This document shows, in pieces, positions 53,424 to 63,133 of a stretch of 64,000 nt of DNA. The notes beneath the pieces were generated by a model, which was given only the letters and a program-made list of their open reading frames with translations, was not told the origin of the DNA and ran no database searches. Location: positions 62,001 to 126,000 of the forward strand of contig NZ_AUHU01000011.1 in assembly GCF_000423345.1 (NCBI RefSeq), written 5' to 3'. The translations under genes and the position numbers were made by a program. The DNA comes from Marinimicrobium agarilyticum DSM 16975 (lineage in GTDB: Bacteria > Pseudomonadota > Gammaproteobacteria > Pseudomonadales > Cellvibrionaceae). Every line of letters starts with the position of its first letter. The first letter of the stretch is position 1.

Positions 53424-56400
53424 TCAGTACTGCCAGCGAAGGGTGAGCCCCATCAGGTCGACCGTCTGGTCTTTAAGCAGGACCTGACGGAAGCGAAAAC
53501 CGGCCGTCACTCGCTCGTTGAGGGGCAGCTCGAAGCCGGCCCCGAGCATCGGATCGACGCCGTCCCGGGACTGAGCCGGCAGGTTGGGGCCCAGGGAGCG
53601 GGTTTCGCTCTCCCAGCGGTACAGCCCCACCTCTGCGGTGACTGCGATGCGCTCAGCAAGCGGCACTTTCAGCTGCGAGCTGACCGTCCACCCCGTTGTG
53701 CTGTAGGGGTAGTGTTGTGTCAGGCCTTGCGACAGAGCCTGTGCGGTGGCGCCGTCTACCTGAAAATCCGCCGTCACATCACCCAGGTTGAGGTAACCGA
53801 CCCCCAGGCGGAAGTGCGGGGCCAGCGGCAGTCCCAGCTCGAAACTCAACGCCTGGCGGTCGATATCGTAACGGCTCAGCGTAATCGGGACGCCGCGGTC
53901 GCTCATGCTGCGGGTAAAGTCTGCCGCGCTGGTCGAGCTTTTGGCGCGGTAGAGCCCCAGTTCGAACTGAAGCTGCTCGAATATCGGTGTCCCGGGCGCC
54001 TGGGCACTGGCTTGCGGGCTGGGCAGCAGCAGGCTGCCCAACGCCAACATGGGCAGCCAGGCCAATACGCGGCGGCGCTTGCGAGCCCGGCGAGCGACCC
54101 AGCGACGGCCGAGGCCCAGACTCAGCAGCAGGCCGGTAAAGAGGGCGCCGTTACTGCCACCGCCCCCGGAACTGCGGGTGGTGACCTCACCATCGTACTC
54201 CGGCGTGCCGGTTCCGGGTTGCTCAGGCTCCTGCTCCACCGGGCGGCTTACCGCGCCCGGGTCCGAGACACTGCCGTTAACCAGGCCATCGGCATCGTTG
54301 GGGCCGCCGTCTTCAAGGGTGAGCTGGACGCAGTGATGGCCCTCGGTCAATCCGTCTTCCCACTCGTTTGAACCGACGGGCGGGCAGTAGCCCGGTTCAC
54401 CGTCGGCGGACTGCAACCGGTTGTCGGCGTCTTCCACGAAGGTGACCCATTCACCGCCGAGGAACTTGCGGTAGACCGCGTCGGCTGGTATCGGCTCGCG
54501 CTGGGGGATCACAACGCTCACGCTTTGTCCGAGTTCGGGCAGTTCGGTCATTTCGAAGTCAAAGATGCCACCCACCGGTTCAAAAGGCACATCCCCCGGA
54601 ATCGGGTTGCCTTCGCCCACGGTTTCCTCGCCGAGCTCGGTGCCCCCCTTGCCGGTTTGCAGGGAGAACTCGCCCAGGCCGCAAGCCACGCCCGGATCGC
54701 ATTCCATCAGAAAGGCATTTTGCCGCTCGGCGCTTTCCAGCAGGACGTTGGTGCTGGCGAGGCTGTCCTGATAGTTGGGAATGCCATTGCCGTTCTCATC
54801 CGCAAAACCTTCAGTGGCGTCATCAATGCCGTCATCGTCACTGTCCAGGTCCGGATTCAGTGTGGGTGGCGCGGGCACCACGACGAAGTGGCGGCTGACT
54901 TCGGTGGTCGCGCCGGCGCTGTCAGTCACTGTGGCGGCCACGCGGTACCGGCCTGGATTCAGCGCCTGTGGTTCGAACACCAACGTCTCATTGCCCGTAT
55001 CCTCATCGGTGTCGATCAAGGTGCTGTCAGTGGCTGACCAGTCGTATTGGTGGCTGTCGCCGGTATTGGGGTCGGTGACCACGGCGGTGGCCCTGACCGC
55101 GCCCCCGGCGCGCGGAATCAGCAAGCGGCGCTCCTCGTTCTGTACCAGTTGCAGATTGACCCGCGGTGCCACGTTGCCGCTGACAATCTCGATCCGATGG
55201 CGGGTCTTGGCGCCACTGTTGATGTCGTAAATGTTCGGATCGTTCTCGTCATAGCCCTCAGCAAGGTCCTGCGCGTTGGGGGTGCGGTCGTCCAGCGCCA
55301 CGATCAGGGTCGAGTCGCTGCCACCGTCGTTCGGTGCCAGCGTGATCGACAGCGTTTTACGGCGTTCGCCTTCCTCCAGCACCAGAGTGCCATCGGTCAG
55401 GTCGTGAGCCTCGCTGTCCGCTGTACTTTCACTGGCCACCCGGTAGGGAATGGTGAGCGGATAAAAGGGTGACCGGCCATTGAGGACGACCGAGAGCTCC
55501 ACCGTGTTGCCGGCGACCGCCACCTGGTCTTTGCTCAGAGACACCAAGGGGCGGATGTTCACCACCTGGGTCGCTTCGGCGCTGTTGTTCTGCCGATCCT
55601 CCGCCAGCCAGGTGATTTCGTGCCGACCCGGTGCCAGGCGAAGGGTGTTGCCCTCCATGCCCATCACCCTAGGGTTGCAGCAGGCATTGCCATCGATATT
55701 GTCGCTGGCCAGCGGGTTCAGCGCCGCCTGCAACTCGGCTTCTGTTGCATCGTTCGCCAGTCCCAGCAATTGTCGCAGGGTGATACGGGTGAACAGTGCG
55801 TCGGCATCGAGGACTTGAGCGGCTGGCGCGGCCAACTGCGGCGGCATCAGGTCCAGATAACTGGCCGGGTCGTTCGGGTCAGTGCCGTCCAGGCCCTCCT
55901 GATAATCGCTGAAGCTGTCGTTGTCACTGTCCACACCCGGTTCCACCGTCAGACTGAAAGCACCCAGAGTGTCGGTGGCCGTGCCATCGCTGACGCTGAC
56001 CTGCAGGCCGGTGTAGTTGCCGACATCATCATCAGCGGGTGTGCCGGACAGCTCGCCGGTGGCACTGTCGAGTGTCAGCCACTCGGGCAGGCCGGTGGCG
56101 CTGTAGCTCAGAGTGTCGGTCGCGTCCGGATCCGTCGCCGTTGGAGCAAAGGTATAGGCCTGCCCGACGGTGGCGGTGGTGGGCGCGGTACCGCCGATGG
56201 TGGGCGCGTTGTTCACATCCATGACCTGGATGCTGAACGCCGTCAGGTCAGTGGTGGCATCCCCATCGCTGACACTGATCACAATACCCGGATAGTTGCC
56301 GGCGGCGGAGATGCCCGGTGTCCCGGTGAGAGTGCCGGTTGTGTTGTCAAACTCCGCCCAGGCAGGTAACCCGGTGACACTGAAGCTCAGCGTCTCGTTG

Positions 56401-59400
56401 GCGTCCACGTCGTCGGCGATCGGAGTGAAGCTATAGGCCTCGCGTTCGTTCACGCTGGCCGTTGGCGTGCCGCTGATCGTGGGCGCATCGTTGACCGGAG
56501 TCACGGTGACCGAAACGGTTGCCGTATTCGATGGTTCGCCCATATCGTCGTTGACTGTGTAGCTGAAGCTGTCCGCCCCGTTGAAATGCTCATCCGGTGT
56601 GTAGGTCACGGTGCCGTCGCCGTTGAGATCGGCGCTGCCGTTGCTCGGGCTGCTAAGGGCGATGCTCGTCGCGTCCACAGTGCCGTCCACATCATTGTCG
56701 TTGGTCAGCAGATCGATGGTCGCGGGTGTATCTTCCTCCGTGGTGGCATCGTCATCGTTGGCTAGAGGCGCGTCGTTGACGCCCTCTACGGTCAGGTTCA
56801 CCGTTGCCGCGTTGGACCAGAGGCCTTCGTTGTCCATGACCCGGTAGGTGAAGCTGTCGTTGCCGTCGAAGTTTTCCTCTGGTGTGTAAGTAATGGCACC
56901 GGTCGTGGTGTCGATGGTGGTAGCGCCGTCGCTGGGCGCGCTGACGATTTCCACCGAGGCGATGTCCAGGCTGCCGTCCACATCCGAATCATTGCCCAGC
57001 ACGTTAATCTCGTGCGGCGTTTCTTCCTGCAGTGTCGCGGCGTTGTCATCGGCCACCGGGGCGTCGTTGATGCTGTTGACAGTGAGCGTCACGGTCGCCT
57101 CGTTGGAGGTGCCGTCGGCATCGTCCTGCACCACGTAGGTGAATGTATCCGTGCCGTTGAAGTTTTCATCGGGCGTGTAGGTGACGACGCCGGTGGTGGC
57201 GTCCACCGATAGGGTACCGTTGGCCACATCATCCAGCACTTGCACGGTGGTGGCATTCACCGTGCCGTCGACGTCGGAGTCATTGGCGGTAACGTCTACG
57301 TCCACCGGGTTGTCTTCATCCACGCTGGCGGAGTCATCGAGGGCGGTAGGTGTGTCATTCACGCCGTTCACATTGATGATAACGGTCGCCACGTTGGACA
57401 CGTCACCGTTCTGATCTTCAATGGTATAGCTGAACTGATCTGTTCCACTGAAGTCGGTATCCGGCGTATAGAGCACCTCGCCGCTGACCAGCTCTGCGCT
57501 GCCGTTGGCGGGTTCGGAGGTAATGACGATGGTGCTCGGGTCGACGCTGTCACCGCTGTCGATGTCGGAGTCATCCGCCGCCACGTCGATGCTGATCGGG
57601 TTGTCCTCCGGCGTGTTGGCGGTGTCGTCGTTCGCCGTGGGCGCATCGTTCACATTGTTGACCGTCACGGTAACCGTCGCTTCGTTCGAAGTGCCGCCGT
57701 GCACATCGTCGACGGTGTAGGTGAAGGTGTCGGTGCCGGCGAAGTCGGCGTTCGGAGTGTAGGTAATCACCCCGCTGCCGGTATCGACACTGGTGCTGCC
57801 GTTACTCGGCGCTGTACCGACCTGAACACTGGCCGAGTTCAAAGTGCTGTCCGGGTCCACATCGTTGCCCAGAACGGTGATGTCGACGGACTGCTCTTCG
57901 TTCACTGAAACCGCATCGTTATTCGCCGTCGGGCTGGTATTGGCGACGGTGAAGTTCAGGGTGGTCTTGTCAGCGATGCCGCCAAAGAGGTTGCTGGCGC
58001 TGTCCGCGAACGCCGTGCCGGAGACCTGCACGTAGTAGCTCATGGTCGGTACCAACTCCGCCACGAAATCGATGGTGGCGGTATTGCCACTGACCGAAGC
58101 GTTGGAAGAGGTGACCGCGACGCTGTCCACCTGGTTGTCCGCGTCATCAAAAATTTCCACCACCGCGTCCGAGCCGGGTTGGGCGACAATCGCTTCGTCG
58201 AAGGTCAATTGAATATCGGCGTCGTACGGGACGTTAGTGGCACCGTCGGTGGGTGAGGTGCCAGACAGCGTGGGCAGGGTGCCATCGTAGTCTAAGCTAA
58301 ATTGACTGGCGGCCTCGCTGTTATTGCCGGCCGTATCCTGCGCCGCGCCAGCACCGATATCCAGTGTCACGGTGCCTTCGGCACTGGGTGTGACTGTCAT
58401 ATCGAAACTGCCATCGCCATTGTCGGTGAAACCGCTCAACGATGCGTTGCCAGCGCTGATATCGCCGACCGCAAAGCCAGTGACTGTTTCGCCAAAGTTG
58501 ACGGTGGCGGTAAAGCTGGTGCTGTTGCTCGGGCTGGGTTCCGCGCTGGTGATGGTCGGCGAGGGCGCGGTGCCGTCGTAGGTCAGGCTCAGCGTTGTTG
58601 CCGCCGTGTTGCCGTTGCCCACCGAGTCCTGAACCACGTCCGCCGCGATATCCACACTCACCGAACCATCGGCCGTCGGCGTCACCGTGGCGGTGTAACT
58701 GCTCCCGCTTCCGCTGAAGTTGCTCAAGTCGGCATTGGTTACGGTGATATCACCTATGTCAAAGCCGCTGACGGTTTCACCAAAAGTGACGGTGATACTG
58801 AACGCGCCATTGGTGGGATCGCTGGCGGCCGTGCTCAGGCTGGTGGTGGGTGAGGTGGCATCCAGTGTGGCGGTATCGGTCACGGCGCTGGCGGTATTGC
58901 CTGCGGTATCGGTCAGTGTCACCGAGAGTGTCAGTGTTCCATCGGGAAGGCCGCTGACGTCGATGCCGGTGATTTGCTCGTCGGTGGTGGTCACGGTGCC
59001 CGAGCTGGATACCGATGTGCCGCCCTCGCTGCTGGAGATGGTGTAGGTGTAGTCGGCACCGACTTCGGCGCTGGCGAAGGTAAAGCTGGTGGAGCTTGCC
59101 TCGGTACCGCTGAGCGTGGCGTCATCGAAGCTTACGCTATGACCACTTGGCGCCAACGCGTCGACGATGATGCCGGCTGTCGTTCCGATATTGTTCAATG
59201 CCGTGCTTAAATCATTCCCCGCGCTGTCTTTGAGGCTTCCACCGTTGGTGTCGAGAGAAGCCACCACCGTTATACCGTCGGCGTCTTCGTCTCCGGATTG
59301 GACTGTATGGCGGAACACGAGGCTGGATGTGCCACTGCCGCTGATATAAGTGGCGTGACGAGTGGTGGAGCCTACCGTTATGGCGATCTGCGGAGCGCCG

Positions 59401-61664
59401 CCGCCAGTGTCCACCGTTACGCTCTCGTCGGTATTGACCGTGAAATCAAGGAAGTCGCCCTCGATATAGGTGCTATTGGCTGGGACGTTTACGCTGCTGA
59501 CCGAAGGGGTCACGTTGTCGATGGTGACGTTTAACGCGCTTGATGAGCCGGACACGTTCCCCGCCACATCGGTGGCATTGGCAGTGAGGCTATGGGTTGT
59601 CGCGCTGATCGCTGAGCCGGTAGTAAACGTCCAGTTTCCGCTGCCGTCGGCTGTTGTGGTCCCAAGGCTTCCGTCCTGGTCGCTGATAATTTGTACGGTG
59701 CTGTTCGCTTCGGCCGTGCCAGCCAGTGTGGGAGTTGTATCGGCGGTCAGGTTATCGGTGCTGGAAGTACCCGAATCGGAAGCCGCCGACAGATCTGGTG
59801 CGGACGGTGTCGAAGTTGAGGTATCGACGGTTACCGTCAATGCGCCCGAGGGGGAGGACTGATTGCCCGCCGAGTCTTCGGCCGTTGCCGTAAGAGCATG
59901 AGCTGCCTCGGTCAGCGTAGATGCGGTCGCCGTCCAGTTGCCACTGCCATCCGCTGTCGTGCTCGCCACCGTGCCGTCCTGGTCAGAGGTTATCACTACT
60001 GTACTGTTCGCTTCGGCGGTGCCGCTCAATGCGGGGGTTGTCTCCGAGGTAAGGTTGTCGGTAGAGGAGTTGCCCGTATCGGACGCCGCGTTCAGGTCCG
60101 GTGCTGAGGGGGCACTCGGGGCAACGCGGTCCACCGTGTGCTCGTTACCACTCGTATACGCGGATACCCCACTATTGCCGCTGTTATCCGTGATATTGGT
60201 GCCAGAGGGTAGATCCAGTCGGAGCGTGCCTTCGCCGGAGATACCGTTGACCGTGACGGTGACGGATGTACCCGAGCTCGCACTGACGGTATCGATAACG
60301 CCGGAGGCGGAACCCGTTGTGGTTAACGCAAAATCGTCCGATGACAGGTTGTTGGCGCTTTCGTCAAAAGTGACATTGAAGTCCACTGAGCTGGCGTTGG
60401 CGTTGGGCGTCCCACTCAGCGCTATACTCTGAACGACCGGGGGGGAACTATCGGCGCCTTGGGAAGCTCCCGTGGTGAAAGTGCGGAACTCAAAGAATGG
60501 CACATCCTCGCTATTTGTAGTTGACTCAAAGTAGAGTTTGAACCCTGTGAGCTGCTCTCCAGAAAAGCTGGCCAGTTCGCCGGAGCCGAAATTAAAGGAT
60601 TCGTTGGTGGCGCCGGTACCATTGATCGTGGATGAGGTAACCTGTCCTCCACCGACAAGAACGCCAACAATATAAACGTTGGTGAATTGACCGAGTCCAT
60701 ATTCAGCAGAAGTTAACCCTGTTAGCTCAAAGGATCCGGTATTCGTACCGTCGGCATTAACATAAAAGTAATTGTTTACAGACTGAGCGTTGAGTGCATA
60801 GGCCGGATTGGGAGGACCTGCGTAGACGCTGACATCTAAGCTAGAGGAAGAGCTGGCGTCTTTAGCCCCCACAACAAAATTTGTTGAGATGAGCGTGTTG
60901 CCAGTGTCCGTCCACCCGCTGGAGAAGTCCTTTGTGCCGGGCGAGGCTTGCAGTACCGACCTGAAATCCCTCAGCGCAATCGACTCTGATAGCAACGCGG
61001 TTTCGATGGAGCCTTTTTTTATTTCCAGGTCCCAGTCGCCGCCGTTTTCCGGGTTGCCGGTCAAATCCTTCGAAGCGGCTATGTCCACGTGAGTGTTTTC
61101 TTGCAGAATATCCAGAAACGCCTCACCGTCCGGCCCTTTGGCAAGGTCGCAACCGTAAAGCATAAAGTCACCGCCCTCGCGGATCGCTGAGTTGATGGAA
61201 GAAAATGCGGACGCCTCCTCAGTCAGCTGTTGTTGATCAATCTTGTGGCCGCCAATGTATAGAACGCCTGCCTCGGCATGGGCCACAATGTGCACCGCAT
61301 CAAGTCCGTTATAGCCCTTGAGTGCCTGGGTGAGCGCCGCCAAGCCGCCTTGTTCGGTTGCCTTTATCTCGACAACCTCGATCCCTGGTCGGGACTGCTT
61401 CATGATCAAATGTTTGTCCCGAACGCTTGCGTCGACAATAATCAGCTCGCGCGTCTTGGCGCCCTGAACGACTGACAGCTCTTTCGCTCCCGTAATGGTC
61501 GAAGGCTCGGTAAACTGGCTTGGCCCCGATGGGATGGGAAGGGCCGAAATAAGATCCGCTCTGGAAGTGTTCGACCGCTGGTAGGAGCCGTAGGTCGGCG
61601 TTGCTCCATACGCTGCAAGGGGGAGCAGTAGGCTGGTTACGCTGCTGAGAAGTGTTTTACGCAT
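53424..61664 (-). CDS. Giant DUF4347/Ig/cadherin-like surface protein with C-terminal outer-membrane barrel
   Basis: 2746 residues from the ATG at 61664, where a signal peptide begins (MRKTLLSSVTSLLLPLAAYG). Order: DUF4347 domain about 72-238 (RELIIVDASVRD to MLYGCDLAKGPDG); a lectin-like or choice-of-anchor-type region about 270-400; several bacterial Ig-like repeats to about 1240; five cadherin-like tandem-95 repeats about 1243-1725 (start NDAPTANDD, period about 97 residues); two He_PIG domains to about 1912; Ca-binding DSDNDSFSD and DSDDDGIDD loops; a choice-of-anchor-U-like domain about 2330-2460; a Gly-rich, helix, Arg-rich segment at about 2495-2530; and a roughly 185-residue beta-barrel with terminal LTLRWQY. 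Probably a calcium-dependent surface adhesin. Last gene of the leftward cluster, 16 bp after the sulfotransferase. Confidence 0.9.
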   Translation of the reverse strand: MRKTLLSSVTSLLLPLAAYGATPTYGSYQRSNTSRADLISALPIPSGPSQFTEPSTITGAKELSVVQGAKTRELIIVDASVRDKHLIMKQSRPGIEVVEIKATEQGGLAALTQALKGYNGLDAVHIVAHAEAGVLYIGGHKIDQQQLTEEASAFSSINSAIREGGDFMLYGCDLAKGPDGEAFLDILQENTHVDIAASKDLTGNPENGGDWDLEIKKGSIETALLSESIALRDFRSVLQASPGTKDFSSGWTDTGNTLISTNFVVGAKDASSSSSLDVSVYAGPPNPAYALNAQSVNNYFYVNADGTNTGSFELTGLTSAEYGLGQFTNVYIVGVLVGGGQVTSSTINGTGATNESFNFGSGELASFSGEQLTGFKLYFESTTNSEDVPFFEFRTFTTGASQGADSSPPVVQSIALSGTPNANASSVDFNVTFDESANNLSSDDFALTTTGSASGVIDTVSASSGTSVTVTVNGISGEGTLRLDLPSGTNITDNSGNSGVSAYTSGNEHTVDRVAPSAPSAPDLNAASDTGNSSTDNLTSETTPALSGTAEANSTVVITSDQDGTVASTTADGSGNWTATASTLTEAAHALTATAEDSAGNQSSPSGALTVTVDTSTSTPSAPDLSAASDSGTSSTDNLTADTTPTLAGTAEANSTVQIISDQDGSLGTTTADGSGNWTFTTGSAISATTHSLTANATDVAGNVSGSSSALNVTIDNVTPSVSSVNVPANSTYIEGDFLDFTVNTDESVTVDTGGGAPQIAITVGSTTRHATYISGSGTSSLVFRHTVQSGDEDADGITVVASLDTNGGSLKDSAGNDLSTALNNIGTTAGIIVDALAPSGHSVSFDDATLSGTEASSTSFTFASAEVGADYTYTISSSEGGTSVSSSGTVTTTDEQITGIDVSGLPDGTLTLSVTLTDTAGNTASAVTDTATLDATSPTTSLSTAASDPTNGAFSITVTFGETVSGFDIGDITVTNADLSNFSGSGSSYTATVTPTADGSVSVDIAADVVQDSVGNGNTAATTLSLTYDGTAPSPTITSAEPSPSNSTSFTATVNFGETVTGFAVGDISAGNASLSGFTDNGDGSFDMTVTPSAEGTVTLDIGAGAAQDTAGNNSEAASQFSLDYDGTLPTLSGTSPTDGATNVPYDADIQLTFDEAIVAQPGSDAVVEIFDDADNQVDSVAVTSSNASVSGNTATIDFVAELVPTMSYYVQVSGTAFADSASNLFGGIADKTTLNFTVANTSPTANNDAVSVNEEQSVDITVLGNDVDPDSTLNSASVQVGTAPSNGSTSVDTGSGVITYTPNADFAGTDTFTYTVDDVHGGTSNEATVTVTVNNVNDAPTANDDTANTPEDNPISIDVAADDSDIDSGDSVDPSTIVITSEPANGSAELVSGEVLYTPDTDFSGTDQFSYTIEDQNGDVSNVATVIINVNGVNDTPTALDDSASVDEDNPVDVDVTANDSDVDGTVNATTVQVLDDVANGTLSVDATTGVVTYTPDENFNGTDTFTYVVQDDADGTSNEATVTLTVNSINDAPVADDNAATLQEETPHEINVLGNDSDVDGSLDIASVEIVSAPSDGATTIDTTTGAITYTPEENFDGNDSFTYRVMDNEGLWSNAATVNLTVEGVNDAPLANDDDATTEEDTPATIDLLTNDNDVDGTVDATSIALSSPSNGSADLNGDGTVTYTPDEHFNGADSFSYTVNDDMGEPSNTATVSVTVTPVNDAPTISGTPTASVNEREAYSFTPIADDVDANETLSFSVTGLPAWAEFDNTTGTLTGTPGISAAGNYPGIVISVSDGDATTDLTAFSIQVMDVNNAPTIGGTAPTTATVGQAYTFAPTATDPDATDTLSYSATGLPEWLTLDSATGELSGTPADDDVGNYTGLQVSVSDGTATDTLGAFSLTVEPGVDSDNDSFSDYQEGLDGTDPNDPASYLDLMPPQLAAPAAQVLDADALFTRITLRQLLGLANDATEAELQAALNPLASDNIDGNACCNPRVMGMEGNTLRLAPGRHEITWLAEDRQNNSAEATQVVNIRPLVSLSKDQVAVAGNTVELSVVLNGRSPFYPLTIPYRVASESTADSEAHDLTDGTLVLEEGERRKTLSITLAPNDGGSDSTLIVALDDRTPNAQDLAEGYDENDPNIYDINSGAKTRHRIEIVSGNVAPRVNLQLVQNEERRLLIPRAGGAVRATAVVTDPNTGDSHQYDWSATDSTLIDTDEDTGNETLVFEPQALNPGRYRVAATVTDSAGATTEVSRHFVVVPAPPTLNPDLDSDDDGIDDATEGFADENGNGIPNYQDSLASTNVLLESAERQNAFLMECDPGVACGLGEFSLQTGKGGTELGEETVGEGNPIPGDVPFEPVGGIFDFEMTELPELGQSVSVVIPQREPIPADAVYRKFLGGEWVTFVEDADNRLQSADGEPGYCPPVGSNEWEDGLTEGHHCVQLTLEDGGPNDADGLVNGSVSDPGAVSRPVEQEPEQPGTGTPEYDGEVTTRSSGGGGSNGALFTGLLLSLGLGRRWVARRARKRRRVLAWLPMLALGSLLLPSPQASAQAPGTPIFEQLQFELGLYRAKSSTSAADFTRSMSDRGVPITLSRYDIDRQALSFELGLPLAPHFRLGVGYLNLGDVTADFQVDGATAQALSQGLTQHYPYSTTGWTVSSQLKVPLAERIAVTAEVGLYRWESETRSLGPNLPAQSRDGVDPMLGAGFELPLNERVTAGFRFRQVLLKDQTVDLMGLTLRWQY
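56490..57935 (-). repeat. Five cadherin-like repeats (~291 bp period) inside the giant gene
   Basis: Each unit starts NDxPxAxDDxA, continues with EEx/DEDNP and LGNDxDxDGT, and ends in YTPDxxFxGxDxFxYxV, the tandem-95 (cadherin-like) pattern of about 97 residues. DNA identity is moderate, so recombination could alter the number of units. Confidence 0.85.
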
Positions 61665-61680
61665 GGCTGTTGATCCTGAG

Positions 61681-62508
61681 TCACTTTTGGGGCTTCGCGG
61701 CGACAATGTTGGCGGCCGTTCCGTTGGTGTCTTGCCAGAAGCTCATTTCCTGGTACTTGCTGAACAGGTCCGGGGGCAAAATGCTGCGCCTCGGTGTAAA
61801 TTGTACTTTCTTTCGGACGGTGTGCAGTCCCTTGACGCCGAGCTGGTGGTCAAACTCGCTATCCTCGTACTCCACGGCGTTAAAGTCGTGGTCGTACAAC
61901 GGTTCGTTGATAAACCGGTAAATCAGCTCCACGGTTTTCGCCGGGTGTTGAGCCAGTATGTCGTAGTCCACCAGAAGCAGTCGGTCGGAATACTCGCCGT
62001 AATAGGCTTCTTTAAGGGCGGTCCAGGCGGAGCCTACTGTGCTGCTGGCGTTGATCAGAGCCTCGCAGCGGCTGTATACCGTTTGACGGTTGGCCGCGTT
62101 GAACATGCGGCTGTAGTCAAACGGATTCTTTCGGTAGATGACCTCGAAGCTGTCCATGATCCAGGCGGGATTGCGAACACAGCAAATAACTTTGAAGTCA
62201 TCAAACAGTTCGACGAGTTGGTGGAGTCGGGCCGTCCAGATCCGGCTGGTATCGAAAATCACCTCGTACTTGTCTCGGTCGCTGTAGTAGGCGTCAAACA
62301 GGGATCGGCAGATGCGCTTGCGCTTGGCTTCGTCAAAAAATGGGTAGAACTCGCTGCCCGCCCCCATTTGTTCCAGTGCGCCATTGAGCAAGGCCGAGAC
62401 CGGACTGCTCATGGCGGCGTGGAAGCGGGGATTCTGCCGGAGTATGCCGGCCAGCAGCGTTGAGCCAGCGCGGGGCAGTCCGGATATAAAGTGGTATTTC
62501 GGATTCAT
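61681..62508 (-). CDS. PAPS-dependent sulfotransferase
   Basis: 275 residues. The PAPS-binding motifs are clear: 5'-phosphosulfate loop SGLPRAGSTLL at 9-19 and 3'-phosphate region CVRNPAWIMDSFEV near 115. It has no signal peptide, so sulfation would be cytoplasmic. The acceptor (sugar, small molecule or protein) cannot be read. It lies between tail-collar genes and the giant surface gene, 16 bp upstream of the latter and 70 bp after the former, and is probably co-transcribed with both. No strong ribosome-binding site. A hairpin is present at 62548-62564 just before it. Confidence 0.9.
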   Translation of the reverse strand: MNPKYHFISGLPRAGSTLLAGILRQNPRFHAAMSSPVSALLNGALEQMGAGSEFYPFFDEAKRKRICRSLFDAYYSDRDKYEVIFDTSRIWTARLHQLVELFDDFKVICCVRNPAWIMDSFEVIYRKNPFDYSRMFNAANRQTVYSRCEALINASSTVGSAWTALKEAYYGEYSDRLLLVDYDILAQHPAKTVELIYRFINEPLYDHDFNAVEYEDSEFDHQLGVKGLHTVRKKVQFTPRRSILPPDLFSKYQEMSFWQDTNGTAANIVAAKPQK

Positions 62509-62547
62509 AAGTTTTTTAAAACGACTGTTCCTTCATTCGAAAGTGGC

Positions 62548-62564
62548 GGTGCCTTTGGGGCACC
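62548..62564. terminator. Weak hairpin before the sulfotransferase gene
   Basis: GGTGCC/GGCACC arms with five-base loop in the 70-bp gap between tail-collar gene 1 and the sulfotransferase. No T-run; perhaps a processing or attenuation site. Confidence 0.4.
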
Positions 62565-62578
62565 AGCCTCGTTGCGGC

Positions 62579-63118
62579 TCAGGATCGATTGGGGAAAATG
62601 CCGTTAACGGCAATGCAGTACATCATGGTCAAAAACGGTTGACGGTTCTCGTGAGGCTGGCCGCTACCGCTGGTAGTGGTTGCCTGCGAGGACAGCTCGG
62701 TGTTGATCGGACTATCTCCGCCTGTCAGGTAGTTGACAACGCCACTGCCAGCCCGGTCATCCTGGGCGAGAAACGAGTCCGTCGCCCTTTTTTCGCTGCT
62801 ACCCGGGCTATTCAGCCCTCTTAGCCCGTGATTGTGTTGGGGCATTTCGGCTTCCGTAATAGCGACGGTGTCCTCTCCCCTGGTTTCTCCCCAGGCCCAG
62901 GGCGTCAATCCGGGGCCCGAACCGATACCCGGTACAACCTGCCCTCGTAGGTCCGGCAACCGGAAGTTGGTGCGCCCATCGCCTCCATAGGTGATCCCGA
63001 TAATGGAAAAGAGAGCGGTGTTCTGTGACACGCTCAACAACTGGCCGGCGCACAGCTCCCAGCCGCGAGGAACAAAGCTAATGGGCATCAGTTGAATTTC
63101 ACCGATAAATGGTTCCAT
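62579..63118 (-). CDS. Phage-tail-collar-domain protein, copy 1
   Basis: 179 residues with AGGAG before the ATG. Opens EPFIGEIQLMPISFVPRGWE and carries the collar motif LFSIIGITYGGDGRTNFRLP, LRGQVVPGIGSGPGLTP and ITEAEMPQHNHG, ending SGQPHENRQPFLTMMYCIAVNG. Resembles microcystin-dependent protein (MdpB)-type proteins that have the phage tail-fibre collar domain. No other phage genes are adjacent, so this is not an ordinary prophage. Function unknown; 15 bp downstream of copy 2. Confidence 0.9.
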   Translation of the reverse strand: MEPFIGEIQLMPISFVPRGWELCAGQLLSVSQNTALFSIIGITYGGDGRTNFRLPDLRGQVVPGIGSGPGLTPWAWGETRGEDTVAITEAEMPQHNHGLRGLNSPGSSEKRATDSFLAQDDRAGSGVVNYLTGGDSPINTELSSQATTTSGSGQPHENRQPFLTMMYCIAVNGIFPNRS

Positions 63119-63133
63119 GGTTCGCTCCTGCGA

